Source: Fusibacter paucivorans (lineage in GTDB: Bacteria > Bacillota > Clostridia > Peptostreptococcales > Acidaminobacteraceae). Taken from it: 64,000 bases of DNA. Of this stretch, positions 1 through 8,843 are shown in pieces (position 1 is the stretch's first letter; every line of letters starts with the position of its first letter). The notes beneath the pieces are model-generated. The model was not told the origin of the DNA. It ran no database searches and was given only the letters and a program-made list of their open reading frames with translations. The stretch is taken from positions 62,001-126,000 of the forward strand of contig NZ_JAHBCL010000012.1 in the NCBI RefSeq assembly GCF_018390735.1, in the 5' to 3' direction. The position numbers and the translations under genes were made by a program.

Positions 1-298
1 GCGGCAGTACATCCTCAGAGGTTAATTCACCTTCCAAAATTAAATACATGCCTGTCAAACACCCCATTGGGCCAAAATAGACAATGCGTTTGCCAAAGGT
101 TTCATCATTTCTGAAATAAGTTGCCAACAAGTGTTCCAATGTGTGAATCGAACCGTTTTCTAGTGCTTCGGCATTCGGCATTTTCATCCGTATATCAAAT
201 GTCGTCAAGATGACATCTTTGAACTGATCGCGACGTGATACATAAACGCCTTTCTGCAGCCGATTGTGATCCACTTCGAAACTTTCAATTTTTTTCAT
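1..298 (-). CDS. luxS: S-ribosylhomocysteine lyase LuxS (partial, 3' end outside window)
   Basis: The first 99 codons of a LuxS protein, which splits S-ribosylhomocysteine into homocysteine and the AI-2 precursor DPD in the activated methyl cycle. The ATG at 298 follows the Shine-Dalgarno AGGAG. The translation shows the metal-binding HTLEH motif at about residues 52-56 and GPMGC at about 76-80, both diagnostic of LuxS with its Fe/Zn site and catalytic cysteine. The family is about 150-160 residues, so roughly one third is missing beyond the left edge. It has its own promoter, whose -35 overlaps the stop codon of the chemoreceptor gene upstream. Confidence 0.95.
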   Translation of the reverse strand, partial: MKKIESFEVDHNRLQKGVYVSRRDQFKDVILTTFDIRMKMPNAEALENGSIHTLEHLLATYFRNDETFGKRIVYFGPMGCLTGMYLILEGELTSEDVLP

Positions 299-328
299 AA
301 TTGCACTCCTTTATTGCCATGCTTCAAC

Positions 329-357
329 ATTTTATCCTAACCAAAGCCATTCATCAA
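329..357 (-). promoter_or_regulatory. Predicted sigma-A promoter of luxS
   Basis: On the minus strand TTGATG (352-357), a 17-bp spacer and TAAAAT (329-334), about 30 bp before the luxS start. The -35 box overlaps the stop codon of the preceding chemoreceptor gene. Consensus match by eye only. Confidence 0.6.
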
Positions 358-1871
358 GTTAATATATTCACTGGCGCTGGTGTTTTTATGTCATTTTGAA
401 AGATTTGAATCTTTTTGCTTTCATTTTTTTTGACAATGTCAACAATACTGCTAAAAATTGCCACAATCTTCTCAGCGTTGACAGTGCTCTCCTGATAATA
501 CTTACGTGCTTCATCGGCTTGATGGTTTTTGACTGCCTCAATAACTTTGCCGCCATTGGTATGAAGTGTTTTATGGATGACGTCAATTTGTGCCCACAAG
601 TCTGACAGGTCGGCATTATAGACCTCAATACTCTTATAAAAATGACCAAAACCACAGCGATTGCCGTCTGTCTGCAGCGGCGTTACCGTCATTGTCTCTG
701 TTATTTGAGCCAATTTTTTCATCCATTGCTTATGGGATGCGATGGCGTTTTCAATAATCGTAACAAATTCTTCATTGCTAAGCGCATTCCGTCCACCATT
801 TAATGCGTCCATCATCGTCTTGACATTTCCAGAAAGCTTATCATCAATTGCCTTGATATTTTCAGCAAATACTTGACTTTCTTTAGCACTGTCAAAAATG
901 CTCTCTGTCATATAACGCAGTTTTTGGGCGTCTTCACTTGAGGCATTCATTGCCTGATTAATCTCTTCTGTAGAAATCTGGATACCAGACATTGCTGCAT
1001 TGATTTCATGGATGCCATTGATCGCATCACGCATCAAATCCATATTGCCATTGAGCGTATCCGAAACATTCGTAATCTGTTCACTCATATTAGCGGTTGC
1101 GTCGAGCGTTGTCTTCATGCTCGTTTCTCCTTCGGCCGCCGTTTTCTTGATGCTGGTGACGAAATTATTCATGCCTTCCAAACTTTGCTTGGTGCCATCT
1201 GCCAATTTTCGGATTTCTTCTGCGACAACGGCAAATCCTCTGCCGCTTTCGCCTGCTCTTGCAGCTTCAATTGAGGCATTTAATGCTAATAGATTAGTTT
1301 GATCTGCAATATCGCCAACGCTTTTGACAATTTCATTGACCTTATCAGTCATATCAATAAGGTTTTGAATATGCTGATGCATAATTTCAGCTTCTTCGAT
1401 GACATTGTCTTTTAACGCCATGACATTGTTCAGCTGGACGAGGCCCTCTTCGTTCTGGTTCAGCAGCTCCGCAGATGATGCCGACAATTGTTCGAGTGTC
1501 TCAGATGCCTCTGTCACAGTTGTACTCACTTGTGTCATACTGGCATTCGTCTCTTCGACAATTGCCAAGTTTGACTCACTGAGTTCTGCCATGTCTTCTG
1601 CAAATTGAACGAGTTTATCGGATGTGTACGCCATGTTGACATCAAATTCGCTAAGCGAAACCGCAACATTTAAAACATCTTTTGATACCTCAGATAATTT
1701 TTTTTCACTGTTGAACAACCGCTTAAAAAAGTATAGCAGATTCTTGTGAATCGGATATTCAACTTTTGGTTCAACGGTATCTTCACCCAAAATATGCGAT
1801 TCCACATGTTGTAAGATACACTCTGCTTCTTCACATGGTGCCTTTCTAAATAATGCCCTCTTTCTTCTCAT
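354..1871 (-). CDS. Cytosolic methyl-accepting chemotaxis protein with C-terminal CZB zinc-binding domain
   Basis: A 505-residue chemoreceptor that would control CheA kinase activity. It has no hydrophobic segment, so it is soluble. The signalling hairpin tip is unmistakable near residues 189-225 ([20 protein letters not shown]). The C-terminal ~100 residues carry the CZB pattern: SHKQW, then CGFGHF, then IHKTLH, which supplies the three His and one Cys of the zinc site. CZB receptors are known to sense zinc or zinc-reactive oxidants. The N-terminus has a second motif, C13....C18ILQHVESH26, of unknown ligand. Start ATG follows GGAGG. A cheR gene lies 2.4 kb upstream on the same strand; no other che genes are in the window. 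Confidence 0.92.
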   Translation of the reverse strand: MRRKRALFRKAPCEEAECILQHVESHILGEDTVEPKVEYPIHKNLLYFFKRLFNSEKKLSEVSKDVLNVAVSLSEFDVNMAYTSDKLVQFAEDMAELSESNLAIVEETNASMTQVSTTVTEASETLEQLSASSAELLNQNEEGLVQLNNVMALKDNVIEEAEIMHQHIQNLIDMTDKVNEIVKSVGDIADQTNLLALNASIEAARAGESGRGFAVVAEEIRKLADGTKQSLEGMNNFVTSIKKTAAEGETSMKTTLDATANMSEQITNVSDTLNGNMDLMRDAINGIHEINAAMSGIQISTEEINQAMNASSEDAQKLRYMTESIFDSAKESQVFAENIKAIDDKLSGNVKTMMDALNGGRNALSNEEFVTIIENAIASHKQWMKKLAQITETMTVTPLQTDGNRCGFGHFYKSIEVYNADLSDLWAQIDVIHKTLHTNGGKVIEAVKNHQADEARKYYQESTVNAEKIVAIFSSIVDIVKKNESKKIQIFQNDIKTPAPVNILT

Positions 1872-1962
1872 CGTTTCCTCCAGAATGTGTCCTTGCTTTT
1901 CGACTCCATAGATTATAAAAATTGTATCATTATAAATTCATTTTGAAAAGTAAAGTTTGCGC

Positions 1963-2003
1963 AAAAAACCTCTAATGCTGTTGATGTTATCAGCACTAGA
2001 GGT
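1963..2003 (-). terminator. Intrinsic terminator of the MerR gene
   Basis: A 13-bp inverted repeat (ACCTCTAATGCTG at 1968-1980 with CAGCACTAGAGGT at 1991-2003, one G-T pair) with a 10-nt loop. On the minus strand it is followed by a T-tract (GGTTTTTTG). It sits 28 bp after the MerR stop codon. Confidence 0.85.
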
Positions 2004-2030
2004 TCGTGATATTCGACAAGTTAAAGTCAG

Positions 2031-2783
2031 TTACTCTTTAATATGTGCTTTTATAGCATTCACTAAAAATGCAGTGGCGCCTTCGCCAATCCGCTCATAA
2101 TAAACTTTGAAACGATCGTCACTCAAATACATCTCGGCCAATTGCCGATGCGTTTCACCGGCATATTCAACCCAGTAAATGGTTAACCAGTCGCGATGTA
2201 CCTCCGCGAGCTTTTTAGCGATAATACCTTCTGAATCGCCACTGCGAAGCCCTTCTAAAATAAGTCTTTCAATTTCTGCTGAAAGCCCTTCTGCTTCTTG
2301 CGCCTTTTTTGGCGTCAACTTCAGAAACTTCTCATTGGCAGCATCAATTGTATCATTACCATAGCGGCGTCTTATTTCTTCGCCGTAAAGTGCTTCATTT
2401 TCTGCAATGCGTTCTGCTTTAAATCCCTCAAACTTTTCGTGATTGTCCATAATCGTACCTCTTTCTTTCGAAACGATTGTCTTTTCAACGGTCGCAATAA
2501 TGCGCTTTAGCCGTTTCTCCTCATCTTTTAATGCATTCAAATGAGCTTTGAGTTGTGATACTTCATCATTTGGCTTTTTTAAGATGGATGCAATGTCTTT
2601 TAGCGGTACCGCGAGTTCTCTCAAAATAAGAATATGCTGCAATTGATCCACTGCTACTTCATCATAAAACCGATAACCGGATTCAGCATTGCGACCTGCT
2701 TCAATCAAACCAATTGATTCATAATATCTCAACGTTCGCGTTGTAATACCCGAAAGATTTGCTAGCTCTGTTATTGAATACAT
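2031..2783 (-). CDS. MerR-family transcriptional regulator with TipAS-like C-terminal domain
   Basis: A 250-residue regulator. Residues 1-70 form the MerR winged helix (TELANLSGITTRTLRYYESIGLI), followed by a coiled-coil dimerisation helix to about 110. The C-terminal half (YGEEIRRRYGN ... HRDWLTIYW) resembles the TipAS ligand-binding domain, known in TipA for binding thiopeptide-type drugs. I chose the ATG at 2783 because GGAGGTAAAA precedes it; an earlier in-frame start at 2801 would lie inside the operator. A perfect 18-bp palindrome lies directly upstream, so autoregulation is likely. The next gene downstream of the terminator is the chemoreceptor; the neighbouring MFS transporter is a possible target. 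Confidence 0.88.
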   Translation of the reverse strand: MYSITELANLSGITTRTLRYYESIGLIEAGRNAESGYRFYDEVAVDQLQHILILRELAVPLKDIASILKKPNDEVSQLKAHLNALKDEEKRLKRIIATVEKTIVSKERGTIMDNHEKFEGFKAERIAENEALYGEEIRRRYGNDTIDAANEKFLKLTPKKAQEAEGLSAEIERLILEGLRSGDSEGIIAKKLAEVHRDWLTIYWVEYAGETHRQLAEMYLSDDRFKVYYERIGEGATAFLVNAIKAHIKE

Positions 2784-2794
2784 TTTTACCTCCA

Positions 2795-2847
2795 GTATCA
2801 ATCGATTGATACCTTCATGATAATGGTTGCCGTTGCGTCAATGTCAA
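2795..2847 (-). promoter_or_regulatory. MerR-type promoter (19-bp spacer) with 18-bp palindromic operator
   Basis: TTGACA (2842-2847) and TATCAT (2817-2822) are separated by 19 bp, the over-long spacing known for MerR-controlled promoters. A perfect palindrome, GTATCAATCGATTGATAC (2795-2812), lies just downstream of the -10, over the expected transcription start and right before the Shine-Dalgarno. Confidence 0.75.
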
Positions 2848-2905
2848 GAAAAAAAAGAAAGAAATTGATATTGTTTGATATTTTAATTGATTTACGATCT
2901 CAAAA

Positions 2906-4171
2906 TTATTGAATCACTTCATCCGCATCGTTATTTACTGGTACTTTCACGGCAATTGCCACTAATAAATTCACAACAGAAAGACCTGCCGCCAAAAAGA
3001 AAATATACTGCGGCCCCCATGATACCCATACGATCCCACCAAGGTATGCACAGAGAATAGAGACAAAGTGATCCATACTCTGTCCCAAAGTCAGCGTTGG
3101 GGTTATATCAGAAGCACTAAGCACAATGGTTTTTAAATAGACTGTCCGTACAATACTCATTTGTGTCGACATGCGGTCAATAATAAAGAGGCCATATGCC
3201 AATAGAACACCAATGCCCACTTTAGGCAACGAATCACTGACATACCCCGCACTGAGCAATCCATATAGCAAATAGACCCCAATAAATGACAGCGCATCTG
3301 CATAAAGCAGCTTTTTGACGCCATAGCGATCAAGCCAACGTCCAAGTGCCGGTATAAAGAAGATACCAACAAACGATGAAATAATCGTTAAAATAGCCAA
3401 TGTATCCGCCTGTTTATTCAGCAGTTCAATCAAAACCCATGGTCCATAAACCATCATGATTTGTTTTTGAACACCAAACATGACTACCAAAATATAGTAT
3501 AAGCTGTACTGCTTTCGGAAAACAACTTTCAACTTTGGCTGATGATGCGATACCTGCATATGTCGATCGAGTTTCAGCATCAGATAAAATACGACAATTG
3601 CAGATGCACCCGCCAGTAAAAAAAGCCATTTTACCGGTGATACAAAACTTAGAAAGCCCTTTTTAAAGCCAATGAAGACAAACACCGACGCCAACATCTG
3701 AAAGCCAGTAAAAATCCCTTTATACTGCCCCATCCGGACACCCATCTTGTCTTTTTCAGCAAGGGCCAGCCCAATACTGTCCTGAAGCGGAAAGAACAAG
3801 TGCATCCCCATTGAGTTGATAAAGATAAAAAGAAGCATCATATTAAAACTCGGTGTAGTAACCCCCAGTACAATAATGCCAATGGCACTTAGAATCTGTG
3901 CAATCATTGAAATGCGCAGGTCTGATAAAAAAGAGAGGCCTGCAATAACAAAGATCGAAATAATTCCGGGAATTTCTCTAGGGAATTCAATGAGCCCACG
4001 CTGATAAGCATCAACTTGATAGGCATCTTTGAAATAGTTCGAAACAACATTATTGCTAAATGCCAAGCCAATTGCCGTAAAGATCAAAATACTGATATAG
4101 AGCTTCATCGCGGTATCCATTACACGCATTTGAGCTATATACCCCTGACCCCATCGCCTTATTTTCTGCAT
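2906..4171 (-). CDS. Major facilitator superfamily transporter
   Basis: A 421-residue, very hydrophobic protein with about 12 membrane segments, typical in length for an MFS permease. The first segment starts near residue 22 (MKLYISILIFTAIGLAF). A short cytoplasmic loop between segments 2 and 3 (LSFLSDLRISMIAQ) sits where MFS proteins have their conserved loop motif, and a second copy (LGRWLDRYGVKKLLYADAL) appears after about residue 275. Substrate cannot be told; drug efflux is possible given the TipAS-like regulator next door. Start ATG follows GGAG. The gene ends 123 bp before the MerR start; a long hairpin separates it from cheR upstream. Confidence 0.85.
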   Translation of the reverse strand: MQKIRRWGQGYIAQMRVMDTAMKLYISILIFTAIGLAFSNNVVSNYFKDAYQVDAYQRGLIEFPREIPGIISIFVIAGLSFLSDLRISMIAQILSAIGIIVLGVTTPSFNMMLLFIFINSMGMHLFFPLQDSIGLALAEKDKMGVRMGQYKGIFTGFQMLASVFVFIGFKKGFLSFVSPVKWLFLLAGASAIVVFYLMLKLDRHMQVSHHQPKLKVVFRKQYSLYYILVVMFGVQKQIMMVYGPWVLIELLNKQADTLAILTIISSFVGIFFIPALGRWLDRYGVKKLLYADALSFIGVYLLYGLLSAGYVSDSLPKVGIGVLLAYGLFIIDRMSTQMSIVRTVYLKTIVLSASDITPTLTLGQSMDHFVSILCAYLGGIVWVSWGPQYIFFLAAGLSVVNLLVAIAVKVPVNNDADEVIQ

Positions 4172-4194
4172 ACGTTTCTCCTCTGGACACTTAA

Positions 4195-4232
4195 AATCCA
4201 GTATTTACACCTAAAGGTGGAAACACTGGATT
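4195..4232 (-). terminator. Imperfect long hairpin, possible cheR terminator
   Basis: AATCCAGT (4195-4202) pairs with ACTGGATT (4225-4232), continued inward by TTT/AAA and CACC/GGTG around a 4-nt loop, with two symmetric mismatches. The minus-strand tail is only weakly T-rich (TTTT), so it may terminate cheR transcripts partially. Confidence 0.5.
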
Positions 4233-4311
4233 TCTTAATCATCATTCTTTTTAATCTTTATTTAGAACAATAGGCTTCACTTGAACAGAACATCAGCATG
4301 CTCATGCTGCA

Positions 4312-5082
4312 TTAGCGCTTATAATAGAAAAACGTTTTGCTCGTTTCAAAATTATACCGCTGCGGCTGAATAATCTGTTCTGTACTGCCGACAAAAAAAT
4401 AGCCATCATGATTTAAAGAATCATAGAAGTTGCGGTACATTTCATCTTTTGCTTCTTCTGTAAAATAAATCATGACATTTCGGCACACGACGAGGTCAAA
4501 TCCCTTTGGATAAGAATCACGCAATAGATTCATTTTTTTAAACTCGACACACTGTTTAATTTCATCTTTGACGCGATAGCTCTTGCCAATGAGTTCAAAA
4601 TACTTTCGCTGATATGCTTCTGGTACATTCTTGATGGCCTTATCTGAATAGACGCCCATCTTTGCTTTCGCGATTGCTTCATCATCAAAGTCAACTGCAT
4701 GAATTTTAATTTCCTTTAACGGTAAAAATTCACTGAGACACATCACTAATGAATAAGGTTCTTCACCTGTTGAGCATGCAGCCGACCATATTTTCGGCTT
4801 TTTAGTACGCTTCAAAATCGAAGGAAAGATATCAGCCCTCAACGTCTCCCATTGGGTTGGGTTACGATAAAACTCAGAGACGTTTATCGTCAAGTAGTTG
4901 ACAAATTCATCAAAGGCATTTTTATTGCTGTCAATTAATGCGTAGTAGGCATCAAAACTTGATAAACCATTTCTCGTAATCAGTGATTCGATACGTCTTT
5001 TCATCTGACGTTCTTTGTAAAGTGATAAGTCCAATTTTGTCTTTTGATAGACGCGCTCTTTAAACTTCTCATATCCTTCCAT
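4312..5082 (-). CDS. cheR: Chemotaxis protein methyltransferase CheR
   Basis: A 256-residue SAM-dependent enzyme that methylates glutamates of chemoreceptors for adaptation. The N-terminal helical domain (to about residue 75) is followed by the methyltransferase domain with the family hallmark WSAACSTGEEPYSL at about residues 99-112, then VCRNVMIYF near 200. Length is normal for CheR. ATG follows GGGAG. It is a stand-alone gene here; the chemoreceptor at 354-1871 is the only possible substrate seen in the window. Confidence 0.95.
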   Translation of the reverse strand: MEGYEKFKERVYQKTKLDLSLYKERQMKRRIESLITRNGLSSFDAYYALIDSNKNAFDEFVNYLTINVSEFYRNPTQWETLRADIFPSILKRTKKPKIWSAACSTGEEPYSLVMCLSEFLPLKEIKIHAVDFDDEAIAKAKMGVYSDKAIKNVPEAYQRKYFELIGKSYRVKDEIKQCVEFKKMNLLRDSYPKGFDLVVCRNVMIYFTEEAKDEMYRNFYDSLNHDGYFFVGSTEQIIQPQRYNFETSKTFFYYKR

Positions 5083-5179
5083 AAATGATTATCTCCCGTT
5101 TGCAAATTTTAGAGTTATTGATTTCATTATACCCTAACTTGAAAACATTTAAGCAATTAGTATTGTCTCAAACACTTAA

Positions 5180-5203
5180 AAAACCACTATTACTAGTGGT
5201 TTT
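5180..5203 (-). terminator. Intrinsic terminator after the S1 gene
   Basis: Perfect 10-bp inverted repeat, AAAACCACTA with TAGTGGTTTT around a 4-nt loop, with T-runs on the minus strand. It lies 120 bp beyond the S1 stop codon. The stem is symmetric, so it could act on both strands, but no plus-strand gene reads into it. The remaining bases between it and the S1 stop show no gene. Confidence 0.8.
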
Positions 5204-5324
5204 CAAGTATTTGCGTCATAGGAAAGCAATGTGATCTATGCTGTGCTCATTTTCAATGATACCAGTGTCTTGCTCCTGCAATGACACGGTGATCGTCATC
5301 GGAAATGAAAACATCGGACGTTGC

Positions 5325-6440
5325 TTACATGTCCTCTTCTACAAAATCATCCGCTTCTTCAACAACATCCATATCTTCAACCGCTTTCATAGAAAGTTTT
5401 ACTTTCTTTTCCTCAACATTGTATTCAAGAATTTTAACGGTTACAATTTGATTGATGTTTAAAACATCTTCCGGCTTCTCAACATGCTCTTTTGCAATAT
5501 GAGAGACGTGAACCAAGCCTTCAATGCCCGGTTCGAGCTCAACAAACGCACCAAAATCAGTCAAGTTTACAATTTTACCATCGTAAATGTCATCGACATA
5601 ATATTTGGATTCGAAAGTCGCCCAAGGCTCTTCAGTCAATTGTTTAATACTAAGCGAAATTTTATTTTCTTCTTTATTGGCGTCAATTATCTTGACATCA
5701 ATTTTATCACCGACTTTTACAAATTCTGATGCAGGTTTAATTCTGCCCCAGCTCATTTCAGTCACGTGAACAAGACCATCCATGCCGCCGATATCAACAA
5801 AAGCACCAAAGTTCGTAAGGCGTTTAACTTCACCTTTCACAATTTTGCCAATTTCAATCGTTTGCCAGAATGCTTCTCTTTGAGCCGCTTTCTCACGAAT
5901 TGCAAATTCTTTGTGTGAGAAAACCGCACGTCTTTTTTGCTTGTTGATTTCGACGATTTTAACTTTTAAGTCTTGACCAACATAAGGTTTAAGGTTTTTA
6001 ACAAAGCGGTCAGACAGTTGTGACGCTGGGACAAAACCTCTGATTTCTTTGTAAAACGCTATTAAACCACCATTAACGGATTCAGTAATTTTTACTGTAA
6101 TTTCCGCATCTTCTTCATTGAGCTTATCAAGCTCTTCCCAGTCTTTATCGACATTGACCTTTCTTAATGAGAGAAGGATATTGCCTTCGCCGTTGTCGTG
6201 GCTGACGACATAGACATCGAGCTCATCACCTTCGTGAAAGTTCTTAAAATTGTCGAAGTTAGGATCAGACGATATTTCGTTCTTAGGGATTACGCCGTCA
6301 GATTTATATCCAACGTTAACGATGACCACGTCTTCGTTAACCTGAATTACGCTTCCTTTCACAATTGACCCTCTTCTTGGGATTTTTAATGATTCTTCGA
6401 TTTGTTCCATCATTTCAGCCATTGAACTATGATTTTCCAT
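5325..6440 (-). CDS. rpsA: 30S ribosomal protein S1-like, four S1 RNA-binding domains
   Basis: A 371-residue protein with four S1 (OB-fold) repeats starting near residues 26, 110, 195 and 280; repeats 3 and 4 carry the classic LTNFGAFVDIGG.DGLVH and LTDFGAFVELEPGIEGLVH signatures. It would bind mRNA at the ribosome. Firmicute S1 proteins typically have four domains, unlike the six of E. coli. The start at 6440 lies inside the last codons of ispH (14-nt overlap, different frame) and is preceded by AGGCGAGG within ispH, so its translation is probably coupled. In many Clostridia ispH and S1 are one fused protein; here they are separate frames. Confidence 0.92.
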   Translation of the reverse strand: MENHSSMAEMMEQIEESLKIPRRGSIVKGSVIQVNEDVVIVNVGYKSDGVIPKNEISSDPNFDNFKNFHEGDELDVYVVSHDNGEGNILLSLRKVNVDKDWEELDKLNEEDAEITVKITESVNGGLIAFYKEIRGFVPASQLSDRFVKNLKPYVGQDLKVKIVEINKQKRRAVFSHKEFAIREKAAQREAFWQTIEIGKIVKGEVKRLTNFGAFVDIGGMDGLVHVTEMSWGRIKPASEFVKVGDKIDVKIIDANKEENKISLSIKQLTEEPWATFESKYYVDDIYDGKIVNLTDFGAFVELEPGIEGLVHVSHIAKEHVEKPEDVLNINQIVTVKILEYNVEEKKVKLSMKAVEDMDVVEEADDFVEEDM

Positions 6441-7314
6441 CAAAAAATACCTCGCCTTCATTTTCTATTTTAAGAATGACGGATTGGATAATCCAATCAG
6501 GTGTCGATGCACCAGCAGTAACGCCAATTTTTACATTACCAATCAACTTAGACACATTTAAGTCATCCTTAGTTTCAATATGAATGGTTTTAACAACATC
6601 GGAACATACTTCGACCAGCTTTTTCGTGTTGGAACTGTGCCTGTCGCCCACGACAATCATTAAATCCACATTTGCTGCCAGAGTCTTACACGCATCCTGG
6701 CGTTGCGTTGTTGCTAAACAAATTGTATTCTTTACAATACTATTTAACAAAATTTTAGATAGTTCGTCAACAATCTTTTCCCAAAGACCAATGTTAAACG
6801 TCGTTTGAGCGACAATACATGTCGGTTTTGCCGTTTCTTCAATCTTTTCTATATCGGATAAAGTCTTGATGATTGTGGCTTGGTCATCACACCATCCATT
6901 GATCCCAATGACCTCTGGATGTGATGAATCGCCCACAACAATAATATTATAACCTTTTAGGTGATAAGATGAAACCGTATTTTGAATTTTTTTGACATAT
7001 GGACAAGTCGCATCAATCAGCGGAATGCCGTATTGCGCTGCCATATCATAGACGCGTTTTGGCGCACCGTGAGAACGGATAATCAATTTTTCACTATCCC
7101 TTCTATTATCTATGAAATCTTGAATATTTTCAATGACTTTTATGCCTTTTTTCTCATAATATTGTGTAACATGTTGATTATGAATGATTGGACCCAGCGT
7201 ATAAGCAAGTATTTGCTCACTTTTGACGGATTTTTCAATTACATCGTCCAATATTTGGGTGGCGCGTTTAACACCATAGCAGAATCCTGCGTATTCTGCA
7301 ATTTGTATTTGCAC
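6427..7314 (-). CDS. ispH: 4-hydroxy-3-methylbut-2-enyl diphosphate reductase IspH
   Basis: The last enzyme of the MEP isoprenoid pathway, a [4Fe-4S] protein that reduces HMBPP to IPP and DMAPP. Cluster cysteines are visible in AGFCYGV (C12), DATCPYV and NTICLATTQRQDA, with the conserved SSHPEV and GASTPDW motifs. I choose a GTG start at 7314: an ideal AGGAGG lies 8 nt before it, and the protein then begins right at the conserved N-terminus. An ATG at 7353 is open in frame but lacks such a site. The frame ends within the S1 start. With dxs and ispA also in this window, three isoprenoid genes lie within 25 kb. Confidence 0.93.
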   Translation of the reverse strand: MQIQIAEYAGFCYGVKRATQILDDVIEKSVKSEQILAYTLGPIIHNQHVTQYYEKKGIKVIENIQDFIDNRRDSEKLIIRSHGAPKRVYDMAAQYGIPLIDATCPYVKKIQNTVSSYHLKGYNIIVVGDSSHPEVIGINGWCDDQATIIKTLSDIEKIEETAKPTCIVAQTTFNIGLWEKIVDELSKILLNSIVKNTICLATTQRQDACKTLAANVDLMIVVGDRHSSNTKKLVEVCSDVVKTIHIETKDDLNVSKLIGNVKIGVTAGASTPDWIIQSVILKIENEGEVFFDGKS

Positions 7315-7383
7315 TTGCTTTGCCTCCTGATCATTAAGCGGTGGTGAATACAACCAGCTGTGTCTCTTTCATCGTCACCGCTA

Positions 7384-7983
7384 TCACTTCGCCCTATAAT
7401 ATAACATATTTTCGTACAGCTGGTTAATGATTTCTTGAGATTTGGCTTCGAGTGTCGGCGCATCAATTTTTTTACCATAGAATTCTTCGAGATAAATGGG
7501 ATCGTGGTAAACGATGCGAATGGGGCCAAAGCATTTGTAGGTAGAATCAATGGTGATGGGTAATATAGGTGTTTCTGTACGATAAGCCATCATGGCGACG
7601 CCGCCTTTAACAGGCAACGGCGTATTGGTTCGATTGCGGGTCCCCTCTGGAAAGAGTCCCAAATTTTCATTGCTTCTGAGAAGCTTTAAAGCCTTTTTGA
7701 TCGCGTGTATGTCATTGCTCTCGCGATCAACTGGAAAAACATAGACCATATCGAGCACTTTTGCAACGATTCGGTTTTTAAACAATTCCTTTTTTGCCAT
7801 AAAGTGTGCCTGAATCGGCATAAAACCTCCCAGCAAAAACGGATCATGATTGCTGAGATGATTGGCGCAGATAACATATTGCTTTGTAAAATCAATGCGG
7901 TCAGCGCCTACAATCTCCACTTTAAAAAACATATTATAGTAGAGACGCGCCAAGCGACTGCAAAAATCGTAGAATTTATTCAC
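7384..7983 (-). CDS. plsC: 1-acyl-sn-glycerol-3-phosphate acyltransferase (PlsC family)
   Basis: A 199-residue membrane-associated acyltransferase of phospholipid synthesis. The catalytic NHLSNHDP box (NHxxxxD type) is near residue 41 and the glycerophosphate-binding FPEGTRNR near residue 115. It starts with GTG, and that codon overlaps the cmk stop codon as GTGA, so the two are translationally coupled. The cmk-plsC-ispH-rpsA order is common in Clostridia. Confidence 0.93.
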   Translation of the reverse strand: MNKFYDFCSRLARLYYNMFFKVEIVGADRIDFTKQYVICANHLSNHDPFLLGGFMPIQAHFMAKKELFKNRIVAKVLDMVYVFPVDRESNDIHAIKKALKLLRSNENLGLFPEGTRNRTNTPLPVKGGVAMMAYRTETPILPITIDSTYKCFGPIRIVYHDPIYLEEFYGKKIDAPTLEAKSQEIINQLYENMLYYRAK

Positions 7984-8663
7984 GCGTTTGAAACCACCTT
8001 CCGATTTTGAATAATCTCAAGCAAAGCATTAACGACTTCCTCTATGTTAAATGTCGTCGTATCAATGCATATGGCATCTGAAGCCTGAGCGAGCGGTGCA
8101 CAGGCACGTTCTGAATCGAGCTTATCTCTTAATTCGATTTCCTTAGTCAGCGTTTTCAAATCTGTCTCAAAACCTTTGGCAGCTAATTCTCTCAACCGTC
8201 TGCTTGCACGCTCTTCAGCACTTGCAACGAGGAAGAACTTATAATCTGCATTCGGCAGAACGTGTGTGCCGATGTCTCGCCCATCCATAATAACATTTTT
8301 ATTTGAAGCGATTTGCTGCTGCTGCTTCACCATGACCTCTCGCACGTGTACATCCATCGCAACTTTCGAAACATTTCTCGAAACTTCAGGCTGGCGTATG
8401 GCTTCTGTACAATCTTCCCGATCCATTAAAACCCGATCTTTGTCAAAATCAATCGCAATGGTATCAACAATGGCTTTCAATGCTTGAGGATCGTTCAGAT
8501 CAATCTGTGACCTAAGCGCTTTTAGTGTCACGGTACGATACATCGCACCGGTATCCAGATAAATAAATCCCAAAACCTGTGCCAACTTCTTTGCAACCGT
8601 ACTTTTACCAGACCCAGCCGGGCCATCAATGGCAATCTGTATCAAATTTTTATTCACTCCCAT
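7980..8663 (-). CDS. cmk: Cytidylate kinase
   Basis: A 227-residue kinase that phosphorylates CMP/dCMP. The P-loop IDGPAGSGKST is at about residues 12-22, followed by DTGAMYR and the NMP-binding and lid regions with VMDGRDIGT near 125. Length is normal. The start is not certain: the ATG at 8663 has no clear ribosome site, while GGGAG inside codons 1-3 would suit a TTG six codons later. It overlaps plsC by 4 nt. Confidence 0.93.
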   Translation of the reverse strand: MGVNKNLIQIAIDGPAGSGKSTVAKKLAQVLGFIYLDTGAMYRTVTLKALRSQIDLNDPQALKAIVDTIAIDFDKDRVLMDREDCTEAIRQPEVSRNVSKVAMDVHVREVMVKQQQQIASNKNVIMDGRDIGTHVLPNADYKFFLVASAEERASRRLRELAAKGFETDLKTLTKEIELRDKLDSERACAPLAQASDAICIDTTTFNIEEVVNALLEIIQNRKVVSNA

Positions 8664-8770
8664 TTTATACCGTGATGCTGCCGCCTCTCACCCATACGGA
8701 TATGTTTGCAAGATGATTAAAATAATCATCATCGAAGCCGCACATCTCATTTAAAAAGATTCGTAAAAAT

Positions 8771-8795
8771 AAATACCACCATGTTGGTGGTATTT
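8771..8795 (-). terminator. Intrinsic terminator after the kor-rpiR operon
   Basis: Perfect 11-bp inverted repeat, AAATACCACCA with TGGTGGTATTT around a 3-nt loop, followed on the minus strand by ATTTTTACG. It lies about 50 bp after the RpiR stop codon. Confidence 0.85.
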
Positions 8796-8843
8796 CACTT
8801 TAGATTATATCGCAAATCGAGGGTTAAAGCAATTCATTATCCC

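Noticed and set aside
5204-5324. Short frame after the S1 stop codon as a continuation of S1
   Set aside because: About 23 codons only, no start or ribosome site, ends before the terminator; likely chance.
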